Below are positions 17,301 through 26,216 of a DNA stretch of 47,387 bases, in pieces. The notes below the pieces were generated by a model, which made no database searches, was not told the DNA's origin, and was given only the letters and a program-made list of their open reading frames with translations. Every line of letters starts with the position of its first letter. Position 1 is the first letter of the stretch. Source of the DNA: Kribbella catacumbae DSM 19601 (GTDB lineage Bacteria; Actinomycetota; Actinomycetes; Propionibacteriales; Kribbellaceae). The stretch lies in contig NZ_AQUZ01000064.1 in assembly GCF_000372465.1 (NCBI RefSeq), positions 1 through 47,387 of the forward strand. The letters are read 5' to 3'. Both the position numbers and the translations under genes were made by a program.

Positions 17301-20300
17301 TCGGCGGTGAGCACGAAAAGCTCCGGTAGGTCCACGCCGGCTGTGGCGAGGTCCAGCGTCTGCTCCAGATAGGCGAGCAGCCGCCTGATCGTGCTTTCCT
17401 CGAACAACGCGCTGTCGTACTCCGCTACGCACTGCACGCCTTCGACCCGATGAGTCAGGTACAGCACGAGGTCGAGCGGAGCTCGCTCGCTGGGCAGATC
17501 GAGCTGCGTGGCGTCGAGCGACGGCGGCGCGAACGAGATCTCGTCGGTGCCGTTCTCGAACTCGACGGCGATGCTGAACAGCGGGTTGCGACCGGCCGTC
17601 CGGGTCGGATTGAGAGCGGCGACGATTCCGTCGAACGGCAAGGTGCGGTGATCGACCGCGTCCATCATCGACAGTCCGAGCTCTCGGGCGAGCTCGGCGA
17701 AACTCGCGCCGTCCGGGAGCTGGATGCGCAACGGGAGGGTGTCCACGAACATGCCGACCGAGCCCTCGGCCTGCTTGCTGCGCCCGGAGACGCCGGTGCC
17801 GAGGACGAAGTCGCGCTGCCCGCTGAACCTCGAGAGGACGACGCCGAGCCCGGCGAGCAACGTACTGAAGACCGTGACGCCGGCCTGTCCGGCGAAGGCC
17901 GTGATCCGCTGGGCCAGCTGACCGTCGAGGTCGTGGCTGACTGACCGGCCGGCACCGCTGCGTACCGGCGGACGTGGGTGGTCGGTGGGCAACTCCAGCT
18001 CGGGGGCATCCGAGAGTTGGCTGAGCCAGAAGTCCGAATCGGCGGCCGTGCTTGGCTCGGTGGGACTGATGCCGTCAACGGCTGCGGGCAGGCCGGGGTC
18101 TTCCGGCCAGGCGCGGTAGTAGGTGGCGAGATCTCGAACCAGTACTGGAGTCGAGGCCGAATCGAAGATGATGTGGTGCGCGACGAGCAGCAGTACGTGC
18201 TGCTCGTCGGACAGCCTGACCAGCTGTGCTCGGAGGAGTGGGCCGTTGCCGAGGTCGAGTTCGCCTAGCCGGACGTCGTGCAGGACGGCGTCGAGGTTGC
18301 CGTCTGGTGCGTCGACCACTGGACAGTCGAGCTGTTGGTAGGAGCGGACGAAGGCTCGTGGCTCGTTGTCGACCTCGCGGTACTGCGTCCGCAGGGCTGG
18401 GTGTCTGTCGGCCACCCGTTGCAGGGAACCCTGCAGGGCAACGAGATCCAGCGCTCCGCGCAACTCGATCGCTTTCGGCTCGTGGTACGCGTTGGTACCG
18501 GGAGTCAGTTGCTCGAGAAACCAGATCCGCCGCTCGGCCGCCGTCAACGGACGGCCAGTGTTCGGCTCGCTTTTGTGTGGCTTGTCGGATGTGTACTGCC
18601 CGCGCAGGGTGTCGACGGCTGCGAGGCTTTGCATCACCTGGTCGGGGGCCAGGCCGAAGTCCACGAAGCAGGCGATCTCGTCGGCGCCGGCTGCGAGGAG
18701 TGACTCGACGATCGGGGCGCAGGTGTCCGCGGTACCGATGAGGGCTCGGGATTCGCAGTAGCGCTGGTAGGCCTGGCCGAGCAGGAAGTCGACGTCGTCG
18801 GGTGGGGTGTTCTCCAGGTCGATCTGGAAGCCGAGGCTGTTGGTCACTTGGCCGAAGAGGGACAGCGATGAGCGGAGGTAGTCGCAGAACGGTTTGTACG
18901 CCTCTGCGCGGATCGACTCCAGGTCGTCGCCGACGTAGGTGTGTAGCAGCACCACCACTCGGCCGGCGTCGGGGTCGAGACCGTGTTCGGCGCGGGTCGC
19001 GCGGTACAGGGCGATGTTGGTGGCGAGGTCCTCTACGGACTGTGCCATCAGGTTGGTGACGATGCCGATGTCGTTGCGTGCGGCAAGTTTGTAGGATTGG
19101 GGGTTGCCTACCACTGCGGCGAACAGCGGTGGTTTGCCTTGCAGGGGTTGAGGATGCAGCCGTACTTCGGTTGGCTGGCCGTCGCCGGCGGTGGCGGCGA
19201 GTTCTTCGCCGGCCCACAGTCTGCGGACGGTGTCGAGTTTGTCGTACAGCTCTTCGCGGTGCTTTCCGTAGCTGCCGGGGGCGAGCACAAAGTCGCGTGC
19301 GTGCCAGCCGCTTGCGATGCAGATGCCGGCTCGGCCGCCGGACAGGTTGTCCACTACGGACCATTCCTCGGCTACGCGGATCGGGTGGTGCAGGGGGAGG
19401 ACTACTGAGCCGGCGTGGAGTCTGATCTGCTTGGTTCTCGTTGCTAGGGCGGCTGCTAGAACTGATGGGTTTGGGAAGAGCGCGCCGAAGGAGTGGAAGT
19501 GGCGCTCGGGGAGCCAGACGGTGTGGAATCCGCGCTGGTCGGCGAACTCGGTTGCCTGGAGGATTAGTCCGTACTTGTCTTGTGCGGCTGAGTCGGGATA
19601 GTCGCCGAAGAAGTACAGGCTGAAGTCACATGCTGTCCGCCGTGCTATGGATGCCGGGAGCGCGATAGTTGCTGAAGGCACACTGTTTGGCGGAGGGGCA
19701 TTGGTTGTTGCAGGTGCGCTGTTGGCCGACGGGGTGTTGGTTGCCGAGGGCACGTTGTTGGCGGCGCGGGCGTTGGTTGCTGCAGGTGTGCTGGTTGGCG
19801 GAGGGGCGTTGGGTGCTGGGGGTGCGCTGTTGAGGAGGGCGAGTTGTTCTGACATCAGGTTGGAGACTCGGTCGACCATGCGTTCGGCCAGCAGTAGTTG
19901 GCGATCGATGACAGCCTGCAGGCTGTTCTCCGGTGGCACAGCCGCCTGCAGCTCTGCCGCGGGCTGCTGGACCTGCGGTAGTTGCTGAGCCTGCGTTGGT
20001 TGCTCCGCCTGCGTGGGCTGGGCCAGCGGTTGCTGTGGCTGGATCAGCTGTTCAGGTTGTTGGGCGATGGTGGCCCCCGAGTGGCTGAGTAGGTCGGCTA
20101 GTTTGGCTGGGGTGTCGGTGTCTTCGAAGAGGCGGCGGACTCCGACGGTGACGCCGAAGACCTCCCGAAGCTCACCGACCAATCTCATCAGGGACAGCGA
20201 ATCCGCGCCGAGGCTGAGGAATGAGACATCAGCCTCGATCTCAGCGGGCGCCATCCCCAAGGACGGCGCCACCAACTCCCGCACCCGGTCCAGCAGCGCG

Positions 20301-23300
20301 CCGTTCGCCACCGTCCCGGCAACCGCCGCCACAGCAACCGCAGGCCTGGCAACCGTCAGCTCGGCAACCGCCGGCCGGGCAATCGCAGGCTCGGCAGCTG
20401 CTGGCGTCGCCGCGTGGACGGGCGGTCTTGCGAGGGGATGCCCTGGCAGCGGGATGCGTCGGCCAGTGGAGAGCGGTGACCAGTCGATGTCTGCCCCGGC
20501 CCGGTACATCATCGCCAGCGCGGCAGCGAACTGGTCCTCAGATCCCCTGCGCTGACTCGCAATCCACTCACTACCGGGAAGCGCTCGTCGGCCAAGAGCC
20601 GTCAGCACCGCATCCGGACCCACCTCGAGGAACCGCCTGCCACCCCGCTCCGCAACAGCGGAGACAGCCAAGTCGAACCGCACCGGCCGACGCGCGTGCT
20701 GCAGCAGATACCGTCCATCAACACCAGACATAACAGCGCCATCAACAGCACTGAACAGAGGCGTCCGCAACGCGCCGAAGGACAGCTTCTCGGCGTACTC
20801 GGCAAGTGGTTCGAGCACCGGGCCCACCAGCCAGGAGTGGAACGCCCGATCCACCGGCATCCGCCGCCACACGACACCTTCACGATCCAGTACTGCGACC
20901 GCCCGCGCCATCGCGTCCACCGACCCCGACAACACTTGCCGATCAGGCCCGTTGACCGCCGCGACTTCCACGCCGCACTCGGCCGCGATCCGTTCCGCCA
21001 CGGACAGCTCCGCGCTCACCGCAACCATCACCCCCGGCTCCAGAGCCGCCATCAGCTCCCCGCGGCGAGCAGTGAGCAGCGCACCATCCGCCACGGACAA
21101 CGCCCCGGCTGCATGCATCGCCGCAAACTCCCCGACGCTGTGCCCGAGCACGAAGTCCGGGACCACACCGACCGACCGCCAAACCTCCGTCCAGGCGACC
21201 TGGTACGCGAACAGCCCCACCTGCGCCGCCTCAGCTCTGCCCGAGACGACCGGCTCCCCCACCGCTTGCTCGACCTCGTCGAAGACAGCCTTGGCCGCGT
21301 CGAACGTGCGATACAACCAGTCGGACATCCTCGGATAGGCACTGCCCTGACCGGAGTAGGCGAACGTGAGCGGACCGGCGGCAACCGGCCGCGGTGCCGA
21401 GGCGAGCGCCGCCGCCAACTCGTCCGCGTCGGAGCCCGTCACAGCCCAGCGATGCGGATACTGACGTCGCCCCACGGCCATCGAGGTCGCGACATCAGCC
21501 GCTGCCAACTCCGGATGCGCGGTCAGATGCGCCCGCAGCGAAGCCGTCAACTCCTCCAGGGCAGCCTCCGACTTAGCCGAGACAGGCAGTACTACGGCCC
21601 CTGTACGCCGCTCGCTGCTCGCCCTCACCGGCGGTTGCTCCAACACCACATGCGCATTGGTCCCTCCAACTCCGAAAGCACTGACACCGGCCCGGCGCGG
21701 AAGCTCGCCAGACGGCCACGCACGCACTGCCGTGGTGAGTTCGAACGGACTGTCCTCGATCCGCAGCTCAGGATTCGGCTGGTTCAGGTTGATCGTCGGC
21801 ACCAACTGCCCGTGCTGGAGCATCAGCACAGCCTTGATCAGCCCGGCCATCCCGGCACAGGAATCCAGGTGGCCGACATTCGCCTTGACCGAGCCGAGCG
21901 CGCACTTCGCAGTACGCGAGGTGCCTTCGCGGAACACGCGTGACAGCGCCTCGAACTCGACCGGATCGCCCAGCGCAGTACCGGTGCCGTGCGCCTCGAC
22001 GTACGAGATCGTCTCCGGTCCGACGCCTGCCCGCTGCAACGCGCGGCGTACGACGTCGACCTGGCCCGCCACGCTCGGTGCGGTGAAGCCAACCTTGCCG
22101 GTGCCGTCGTTGTTGACCGCGCTGCCGAGGATGACGGCGTGCACGGTGTCGCCGTCGGCGATGGCCCGGTCCAGCCGCTTCAGCAAGACCGCGGCCACCC
22201 CGTTGCCACCGACGGTGCCGTCAGCGCCCGCGTCGAACGGACGGCAGCGCCCGGTCGGCGAGAGGATCGAACCGGCGACGTACTGATACCCGGCCTCCTG
22301 CGGCAGCCGGACCGCAGCAGCACCGGCGATCGCGAGGTCGGCGTCGGAGTCGAGCAGCGCCTGGACCGCGAGGTGCACCGCGACGAGTGACGTCGAACAA
22401 GCCGTCTGTACGCCGATAGCCGGGCCGGTCAGCCCGAGCCGGTACGCCACTCGGGTGGCGAGGAAGTCCGCGGTGTCGCCGATGGTGGCCTGCATCGCCG
22501 TCGGAACGTCGGCGATCGTGCGCGGCAGCTCGGCGACGCTGTCACTGGTCAAGCGATCCTGATGCCCGTACAGGTTCATCCCTGTCCCGGCGTAGACGCC
22601 GATCCTGAGGTCCGCCGGGTTGGCCGCATAGCCGCCGCTTTCGAGCACTTCATGCGCGACTTCGAGGAACTGTCGATGGGCCGGATCGGTCAGCGCCGCC
22701 TCCTTCCGCGACAGGCCGAAGAACTCCGCATCGAAGGCGTCCGCATCCTCGAGCACACCTCCGGCCAGGACCTGATCCGGCGCACCGTCGCCCGCGAAGC
22801 TGGAGACGCTGTCCACGCCGGCCAGCAGATTGCTCCAGTACTCATCGACCGTCCGGGCGCCAGGGAACCGAGCCGCCACGCCGATGATCGCCACCCGCCG
22901 ATCGACCGCAACCTCGTTCACCACACCGCCGGCGGAGACCGAGACCGACGGTGCAGCGCCGATGATCCAATAACTCAACGCCTGCACAGTCGGATGCTCG
23001 AACGGCACAGTCACCGGTACGTCGATGCCGAATCGCCCGGCCAGTACCGCCCGCAACCGGGCGACCTTGATCGAGGTCAGCCCGAGCTCGTAGAACGGCA
23101 CGTCGTCACGCACCGGACCCTCGACGAGTTCCTGCAGCAGCCGACGAACCTCCCCCGCCACCTCACCCGGCGACGGCGCGATCACCGGCGCCGCCGCAGG
23201 CGGTTCGGCGTACCGGCCGGCCTGGTAGCGCTCGCGGAGTTCCGTACGGCGTACTTTGCCGCTCGCCGTTCTCGGGAACTCACCGGCAGGCACCCTGACG

Positions 23301-24874
23301 ACCTCCGTCGCCGTCAGCCGTAGCCGCCGGAACAGCGCGGCCCGGATCGCCGACGCCACATCGTCCGGCGCTCCCTCGTCTTCGAAGAACACCACCAGAT
23401 CCTCGGTACCGGTGCGCGCGTTCGGCACGCCACAAGCACCGACTCCGCGCAGGCTCAGCCCGTCGACCCCGCTGGCGACCTCCTCGATCTCGTGGCAGAA
23501 CAGGGTGTTCCCGTTCAGTACGACGCGGTCGCCCTCGCGGCCGGTGATCACCACCTGGCCGCCCGAGACGAAAGCCTGGTCACCGGTCCGGAACCACTCG
23601 CCGTCCGGGAGCGCGGCCAGCGTTGCCTGCTCGTTGTTCACGTACCCGGCGGTGATCCGGGCGGACTTGACCTCCAGCCGCCCGATCCGCAGTTCTGGCA
23701 GGACCTCGCCGTTGTCGTCCATCACTCGAACCGAGGCCCCGTGCGCCGGCGGGCCGACCGCGACGAACGTCGTACAGTCCTCGTCGGGTACCTCCGGCCC
23801 GGCCGGCACCAGGTCACCGGCGAGGGACGACTTGAGCACCCGGACCACACCACCGTCGGAGGTCAGCCGGCCGAGCGTGATCGCGGTGACGGTCTCCGCC
23901 ATTCCCCAGCACGGCCGGAAGGTGTCACGGCCGAGCCCCATGCTCGCGGTCGCGGCGAAGAACCGGTCGACCACCGGCAGGACGATCTGCTCGCCACCAC
24001 TCACCAGCGACCGGATGCTGCTCAGCTCGAGCGCGAGCTCCGGTTGCGTCGCTAGTTCCTCGGCCGCGAGCTGCAGTCCGAACGTCGGCGACCAGGCGTG
24101 CGCGACGCCGTACTGAGCCGCTTTCTTCAACCAGAGCAAGGGGTCCGCGAGTACGTCGGCAGTCGGCAGGTGCACGCTGGTCGCGCCGGTGAACACCGGC
24201 AGGACGTGGTAGAGCAGGAGCGCGCCACTGTGGTCCACGGGCAGCCAGTTGAGCATCGACTCGTCTGGCCGGAGGTCTAGTAAGCGTCGCGATCCGGCGG
24301 CGAACTCCATCAGTCCGCGATGTGTGAGAGCCGCGGCCTTGGGCGCGCCGGTACTTCCGGACGAGAGCATCAGGAGCGCTACCTCAGCAGGCTCCGGCTG
24401 GTGGAGGTCCTCAGCGGGCGGCAGCAGCGTGGACTCCTCGACCAACTGGAGTCCGAACGTCTCGCTCGCCAGCACAGCGGCATTCGCTCGATCGGTGAGA
24501 ACCGGTGGCCTGTCCAACAGTTGCCAGGTGTGCCGGAGCCGCTCAAGCACCGGGGAGCCCACAGCCACCGGCTCGCTGATCACGGCCGGCCGGATCCCGC
24601 CGAGCAGACACCCCCAGAACGCCGGGAAGAAGTCGTCGAGCGAAAGCCCCTGCACGATCACCGAGTCCCCACTGGACAGTCCCGCGGCGCGCAAACCGGT
24701 CAGGGTCCGCCGGGCGCGGTCGAGCAGCTCCGGATAGGTGAGCAGACCGGCCGGCGTTCGAACACCTGCTGCCGGAAAATCGGCGGCTGCCCTGACCAGG
24801 GCCTGGACCACGTCGGCCGGGTCATCCTGGGTCGGCACCAGCCGTGGGCCGTGGCTGATCGACGCGTTCACCAT
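14378..24874 (-). CDS. Hybrid PKS-NRPS megasynthase with internal luciferase-like monooxygenase
   Basis: A 3498-residue single-chain assembly line. Domains (approximate): acyl-AMP ligase 1-560 (SSGSTGAPKAAALTHRG); ACP 570-640 (LGLTSIK); ketosynthase 658-1085 with Cys about 825 (TACSTSL), EAHGTGT and NVGHLDS; acyltransferase 1170-1455 with GHSVGE and RAFHS, suggesting malonyl-CoA; ACP 1520-1595 (LGADSLS); Gln/Pro linker; helix; Asn/Ala/Pro linker; MupA/Atu3671-type FMN luciferase-like monooxygenase 1748-2085; condensation 2108-2530 (HHIIFDS); adenylation 2540-3010 (TSGSTGTPKG, TGKLDR); PCP 3015-3090 (LGGHSLL); condensation 3105-3498 (HHLIYDG). No KR, DH, ER, aminotransferase, thioesterase or reductase was found. 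Expected role: fatty acid loading, one malonate extension, oxygenation, coupling to one amino acid. By alignment to GrsA the adenylation pocket reads D,S,H,S,Y,A,G,I,G,K; I cannot assign a substrate. The start has GAGGAG 8 bases upstream and lies inside the exporter gene. Confidence 0.9.
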   Translation of the reverse strand: MVNASISHGPRLVPTQDDPADVVQALVRAAADFPAAGVRTPAGLLTYPELLDRARRTLTGLRAAGLSSGDSVIVQGLSLDDFFPAFWGCLLGGIRPAVISEPVAVGSPVLERLRHTWQLLDRPPVLTDRANAAVLASETFGLQLVEESTLLPPAEDLHQPEPAEVALLMLSSGSTGAPKAAALTHRGLMEFAAGSRRLLDLRPDESMLNWLPVDHSGALLLYHVLPVFTGATSVHLPTADVLADPLLWLKKAAQYGVAHAWSPTFGLQLAAEELATQPELALELSSIRSLVSGGEQIVLPVVDRFFAATASMGLGRDTFRPCWGMAETVTAITLGRLTSDGGVVRVLKSSLAGDLVPAGPEVPDEDCTTFVAVGPPAHGASVRVMDDNGEVLPELRIGRLEVKSARITAGYVNNEQATLAALPDGEWFRTGDQAFVSGGQVVITGREGDRVVLNGNTLFCHEIEEVASGVDGLSLRGVGACGVPNARTGTEDLVVFFEDEGAPDDVASAIRAALFRRLRLTATEVVRVPAGEFPRTASGKVRRTELRERYQAGRYAEPPAAAPVIAPSPGEVAGEVRRLLQELVEGPVRDDVPFYELGLTSIKVARLRAVLAGRFGIDVPVTVPFEHPTVQALSYWIIGAAPSVSVSAGGVVNEVAVDRRVAIIGVAARFPGARTVDEYWSNLLAGVDSVSSFAGDGAPDQVLAGGVLEDADAFDAEFFGLSRKEAALTDPAHRQFLEVAHEVLESGGYAANPADLRIGVYAGTGMNLYGHQDRLTSDSVAELPRTIADVPTAMQATIGDTADFLATRVAYRLGLTGPAIGVQTACSTSLVAVHLAVQALLDSDADLAIAGAAAVRLPQEAGYQYVAGSILSPTGRCRPFDAGADGTVGGNGVAAVLLKRLDRAIADGDTVHAVILGSAVNNDGTGKVGFTAPSVAGQVDVVRRALQRAGVGPETISYVEAHGTGTALGDPVEFEALSRVFREGTSRTAKCALGSVKANVGHLDSCAGMAGLIKAVLMLQHGQLVPTINLNQPNPELRIEDSPFELTTAVRAWPSGELPRRAGVSAFGVGGTNAHVVLEQPPVRASSERRTGAVVLPVSAKSEAALEELTASLRAHLTAHPELAAADVATSMAVGRRQYPHRWAVTGSDADELAAALASAPRPVAAGPLTFAYSGQGSAYPRMSDWLYRTFDAAKAVFDEVEQAVGEPVVSGRAEAAQVGLFAYQVAWTEVWRSVGVVPDFVLGHSVGEFAAMHAAGALSVADGALLTARRGELMAALEPGVMVAVSAELSVAERIAAECGVEVAAVNGPDRQVLSGSVDAMARAVAVLDREGVVWRRMPVDRAFHSWLVGPVLEPLAEYAEKLSFGALRTPLFSAVDGAVMSGVDGRYLLQHARRPVRFDLAVSAVAERGGRRFLEVGPDAVLTALGRRALPGSEWIASQRRGSEDQFAAALAMMYRAGADIDWSPLSTGRRIPLPGHPLARPPVHAATPAAAEPAIARPAVAELTVARPAVAVAAVAGTVANGALLDRVRELVAPSLGMAPAEIEADVSFLSLGADSLSLMRLVGELREVFGVTVGVRRLFEDTDTPAKLADLLSHSGATIAQQPEQLIQPQQPLAQPTQAEQPTQAQQLPQVQQPAAELQAAVPPENSLQAVIDRQLLLAERMVDRVSNLMSEQLALLNSAPPAPNAPPPTSTPAATNARAANNVPSATNTPSANSAPATTNAPPPNSVPSATIALPASIARRTACDFSLYFFGDYPDSAAQDKYGLILQATEFADQRGFHTVWLPERHFHSFGALFPNPSVLAAALATRTKQIRLHAGSVVLPLHHPIRVAEEWSVVDNLSGGRAGICIASGWHARDFVLAPGSYGKHREELYDKLDTVRRLWAGEELAATAGDGQPTEVRLHPQPLQGKPPLFAAVVGNPQSYKLAARNDIGIVTNLMAQSVEDLATNIALYRATRAEHGLDPDAGRVVVLLHTYVGDDLESIRAEAYKPFCDYLRSSLSLFGQVTNSLGFQIDLENTPPDDVDFLLGQAYQRYCESRALIGTADTCAPIVESLLAAGADEIACFVDFGLAPDQVMQSLAAVDTLRGQYTSDKPHKSEPNTGRPLTAAERRIWFLEQLTPGTNAYHEPKAIELRGALDLVALQGSLQRVADRHPALRTQYREVDNEPRAFVRSYQQLDCPVVDAPDGNLDAVLHDVRLGELDLGNGPLLRAQLVRLSDEQHVLLLVAHHIIFDSASTPVLVRDLATYYRAWPEDPGLPAAVDGISPTEPSTAADSDFWLSQLSDAPELELPTDHPRPPVRSGAGRSVSHDLDGQLAQRITAFAGQAGVTVFSTLLAGLGVVLSRFSGQRDFVLGTGVSGRSKQAEGSVGMFVDTLPLRIQLPDGASFAELARELGLSMMDAVDHRTLPFDGIVAALNPTRTAGRNPLFSIAVEFENGTDEISFAPPSLDATQLDLPSERAPLDLVLYLTHRVEGVQCVAEYDSALFEESTIRRLLAYLEQTLDLATAGVDLPELFVLTAEDTRLLSELEGESTEGSPLCLHELFEQQVDLSPDALALTGKAGDLTYAELDQQANRIAAELLDRGTGRGDLVAICLPRGPQQIAALLGVLKSGAGYLPLDPAVPVDRLQALLADSGAVLVINDESMPELNGPELRIDRLGAGPARRPGVKVSPDDLAYSIYTSGSTGTPKGVLVPHRGTVNHVLQYVAAHPATIALHWASPMFDSSVHEIFTTLAAGQTLVLIDEATRYDLALLADTIRSYEVQRIVMPFSAVHQLLATRPSLPTLREIYTAGETTTPTAVDHEFFAAHPDCVLYNGYGPTEASIGVTEHLVRPRETAPPIGRPFPGVRLRLLDPDRRPVPVGAVGEICAEGQCVTDGYLNRAEETAAAFFAPGWYATGDLGRWRADGALEFHGRRDEQAKIRGVRIEPGEIRAAVLDHPDVTDAAVVVIDGELVGYLVGAVDFAELADKLGTRLPQYLVPRRWVRLDRLPLTSTGKLDRTALPVPEAPRGDAAPTTERQRALQAVWCEVLGLTEAGIDDSFFALGGHSLLAVRLLNKIRELTGVELTLTDFFRTPTIRALAEKTAGIVDTAPATYAQRRALGRHQAREDAAIYNGITRVDVTGELEPDALRAALQVMADRHSALRTRVFDDRQEVQAAVPIALTVEDLPDDESRIHEWCVEAAFPALDPAQAPLWRIRLGRVPGERWVLVMVVHHLIYDGWSARLFWEELSAVYRGDELAQPVQFTDYARWEQANLTGETRSGLEAFWRAELAGASLRPELPLDHSRPEVLSGRGSSHHVDLPLEAATRLKTVAAAAGTTPYVVIAAGFARWLGELCGQDEVVLPVSSARRSHPDHDGVIGYLGEAVLVRVQLDTADLLAETARALYSALDHEALPLAEVVRTALPDQIGQPYPAVLFTVITNSPPTLTLPTGEFPARGVPVPGQARTELYVVFSLTDESFTLDIEYSTDLFTPTTIANWATSLTTTLPNDPY

Positions 24875-26045
24875 CGTGTGTTCTCCTCACTGAGAGCAAC
24901 AGAAAGACCAGTACGCCTAGCAGGGCGATCCCGTGGAACCCGCCGACCACCGGGAGGGCCGGCCAGGCCGCCAGCAATCCGCCGGCGACCACCATGCCGC
25001 CGCCGAAGGCGAAGTTCTCCACGCTCGCGGACAGCCCGAAGATCCGGGTCCGCTCCTGACCGGGCAGGGTCTGAAGAGTGGACACGTAGCCGATCTCGGT
25101 GACGCCGTCGGCGATCCCAGCCAGTAGGCAGACGGCGATCAGCCAGCCCGCCGGCAAACCGGTGAAGGCGAGCACGAAGCAGATCGACATCACGCAGGTC
25201 GCCGCCGCGAAGACCCGATGGTCGATCGCCTTCACTAGCCTGCTGACCAGTTGGTGGGCACAGACGCTGCCGATCGCCCAGGCAGTCATGAACTGGGCCA
25301 TCAGACCCGCCGGGTTGGCCGGCGCGCTGGCACTCGCGAAGATCGGCAATGCAACGTTGTGCCCGGCTGACGCGAGCGCGTCCAGGCCACGCACCACGAC
25401 CATGCCGGCGATCAGCGGCGGAAGCATCCGCCAGGTGGCGCGACGCCCACCTCCACCGGCAGCCACCGGCTCAGCGGCCGCGGTCGAATCAGGCCAGGTC
25501 ACGAAGGCCAGCGCCAGCGCGGAGACCAGGAACGACCCGCCGTTCAGCAGGAAGGCCGCGCTGTAACCACCGAGGTCGATGATCAACCCAGCCGACCCGA
25601 ACCCCAGGACGGTGGCCAGCGACCGGGCGGTCACCAGCCGGCCATTCGCCCTGGCCCGATCGTCCGGGCCGACGAAATCCGGTACGCCGCTGCGCAACGC
25701 GACGACGAGCGTGGTGTTGCCCACACCCAGGATCACCGCGACGAGCAGCAACACCGGCAGACTCGCCGCCACGACAAGCGCGACCATGGCCGCTGCCTGC
25801 AACAGATCCATCCCGATCAGCAGAGACCGCCGGCTGACCCTGCCCAGCACCTTGCCGACCATCAGTCCGGTGACGAAGCCGGCGCCGAGCCGGATCGCCA
25901 TCACCACGCCCGTGGCCCAGGCACTCCCGGTCAAGTGGTAGCTGAACAACCCCAACGCGATCAGGTTCAGGTAGTTGCCGTACGACGAAACCGCATATCC
26001 ACACACCAGCAACCAGAATCCGCGCGGTTCCCGGGGTCCACCCAT
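24822..26045 (-). CDS. MFS transporter, likely exporter of the megasynthase product
   Basis: A 407-residue major facilitator with about 11-12 hydrophobic helices and a short charged C-terminal tail (RRTHDGERVDQPRP). The segment GKVLGRVSRRSLLIGMD fits the conserved cytoplasmic loop between helices 2 and 3 of MFS drug-efflux-type proteins. AGGAGG sits 9 bases before the ATG. Its last 53 bases overlap the start of the megasynthase gene in another frame, so the two are co-transcribed and probably translationally coupled. Export of the product or self-resistance is inferred from this coupling. Confidence 0.85.
   Translation of the reverse strand: MGGPREPRGFWLLVCGYAVSSYGNYLNLIALGLFSYHLTGSAWATGVVMAIRLGAGFVTGLMVGKVLGRVSRRSLLIGMDLLQAAAMVALVVAASLPVLLLVAVILGVGNTTLVVALRSGVPDFVGPDDRARANGRLVTARSLATVLGFGSAGLIIDLGGYSAAFLLNGGSFLVSALALAFVTWPDSTAAAEPVAAGGGGRRATWRMLPPLIAGMVVVRGLDALASAGHNVALPIFASASAPANPAGLMAQFMTAWAIGSVCAHQLVSRLVKAIDHRVFAAATCVMSICFVLAFTGLPAGWLIAVCLLAGIADGVTEIGYVSTLQTLPGQERTRIFGLSASVENFAFGGGMVVAGGLLAAWPALPVVGGFHGIALLGVLVFLLLSVRRTHDGERVDQPRPTAGADPG
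24883..24888 (-). promoter_or_regulatory. Shine-Dalgarno for the megasynthase, inside the exporter gene
   Basis: GAGGAG on the minus strand, 8 bases before the ATG at 24874, lies within the last codons of the MFS gene. It decides the start (MVNASISHGPRL) and implies coupling of exporter and synthase translation. Confidence 0.8.
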
Positions 26046-26216
26046 CGACGAACCCCTCCTCTTCGGTCCTGGCGGGCGAATCCCGGCAGCTTAAAGACCA
26101 AGAGGGCCGAAGACGACCGTTTTGATCAAGGCTTTGTTCACCAGTCCATCGAATGGACGCGAAGCCCGGAGGGTGGACCATTCGTGTCCGATGATGGGGG
26201 GCACGGGAGGTTCGGG
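26046..26216. promoter_or_regulatory. Divergent control region of the biosynthetic locus
   Basis: A 171-base gap between the exporter/synthase operon (-) and the regulator genes (+). It holds a perfect palindrome, GTCCATCGAATGGAC (26144-26158), and two related heptamers, TTGATCA (26122-26128) and TTGTTCA (26134-26140), spaced 12 bases apart. SARP regulators usually bind direct heptamer repeats near an 11-bp period, so the pair is only a fair match. A looser GGAC/GTCC pair is at 26175-26178 and 26185-26188. Any of these may be where the regulators act. Confidence 0.55.

Noticed and set aside
20602..20883. Short minus-strand frame within the acyltransferase region as a separate gene
   Set aside because: It is an out-of-frame shadow inside the intact megasynthase gene.
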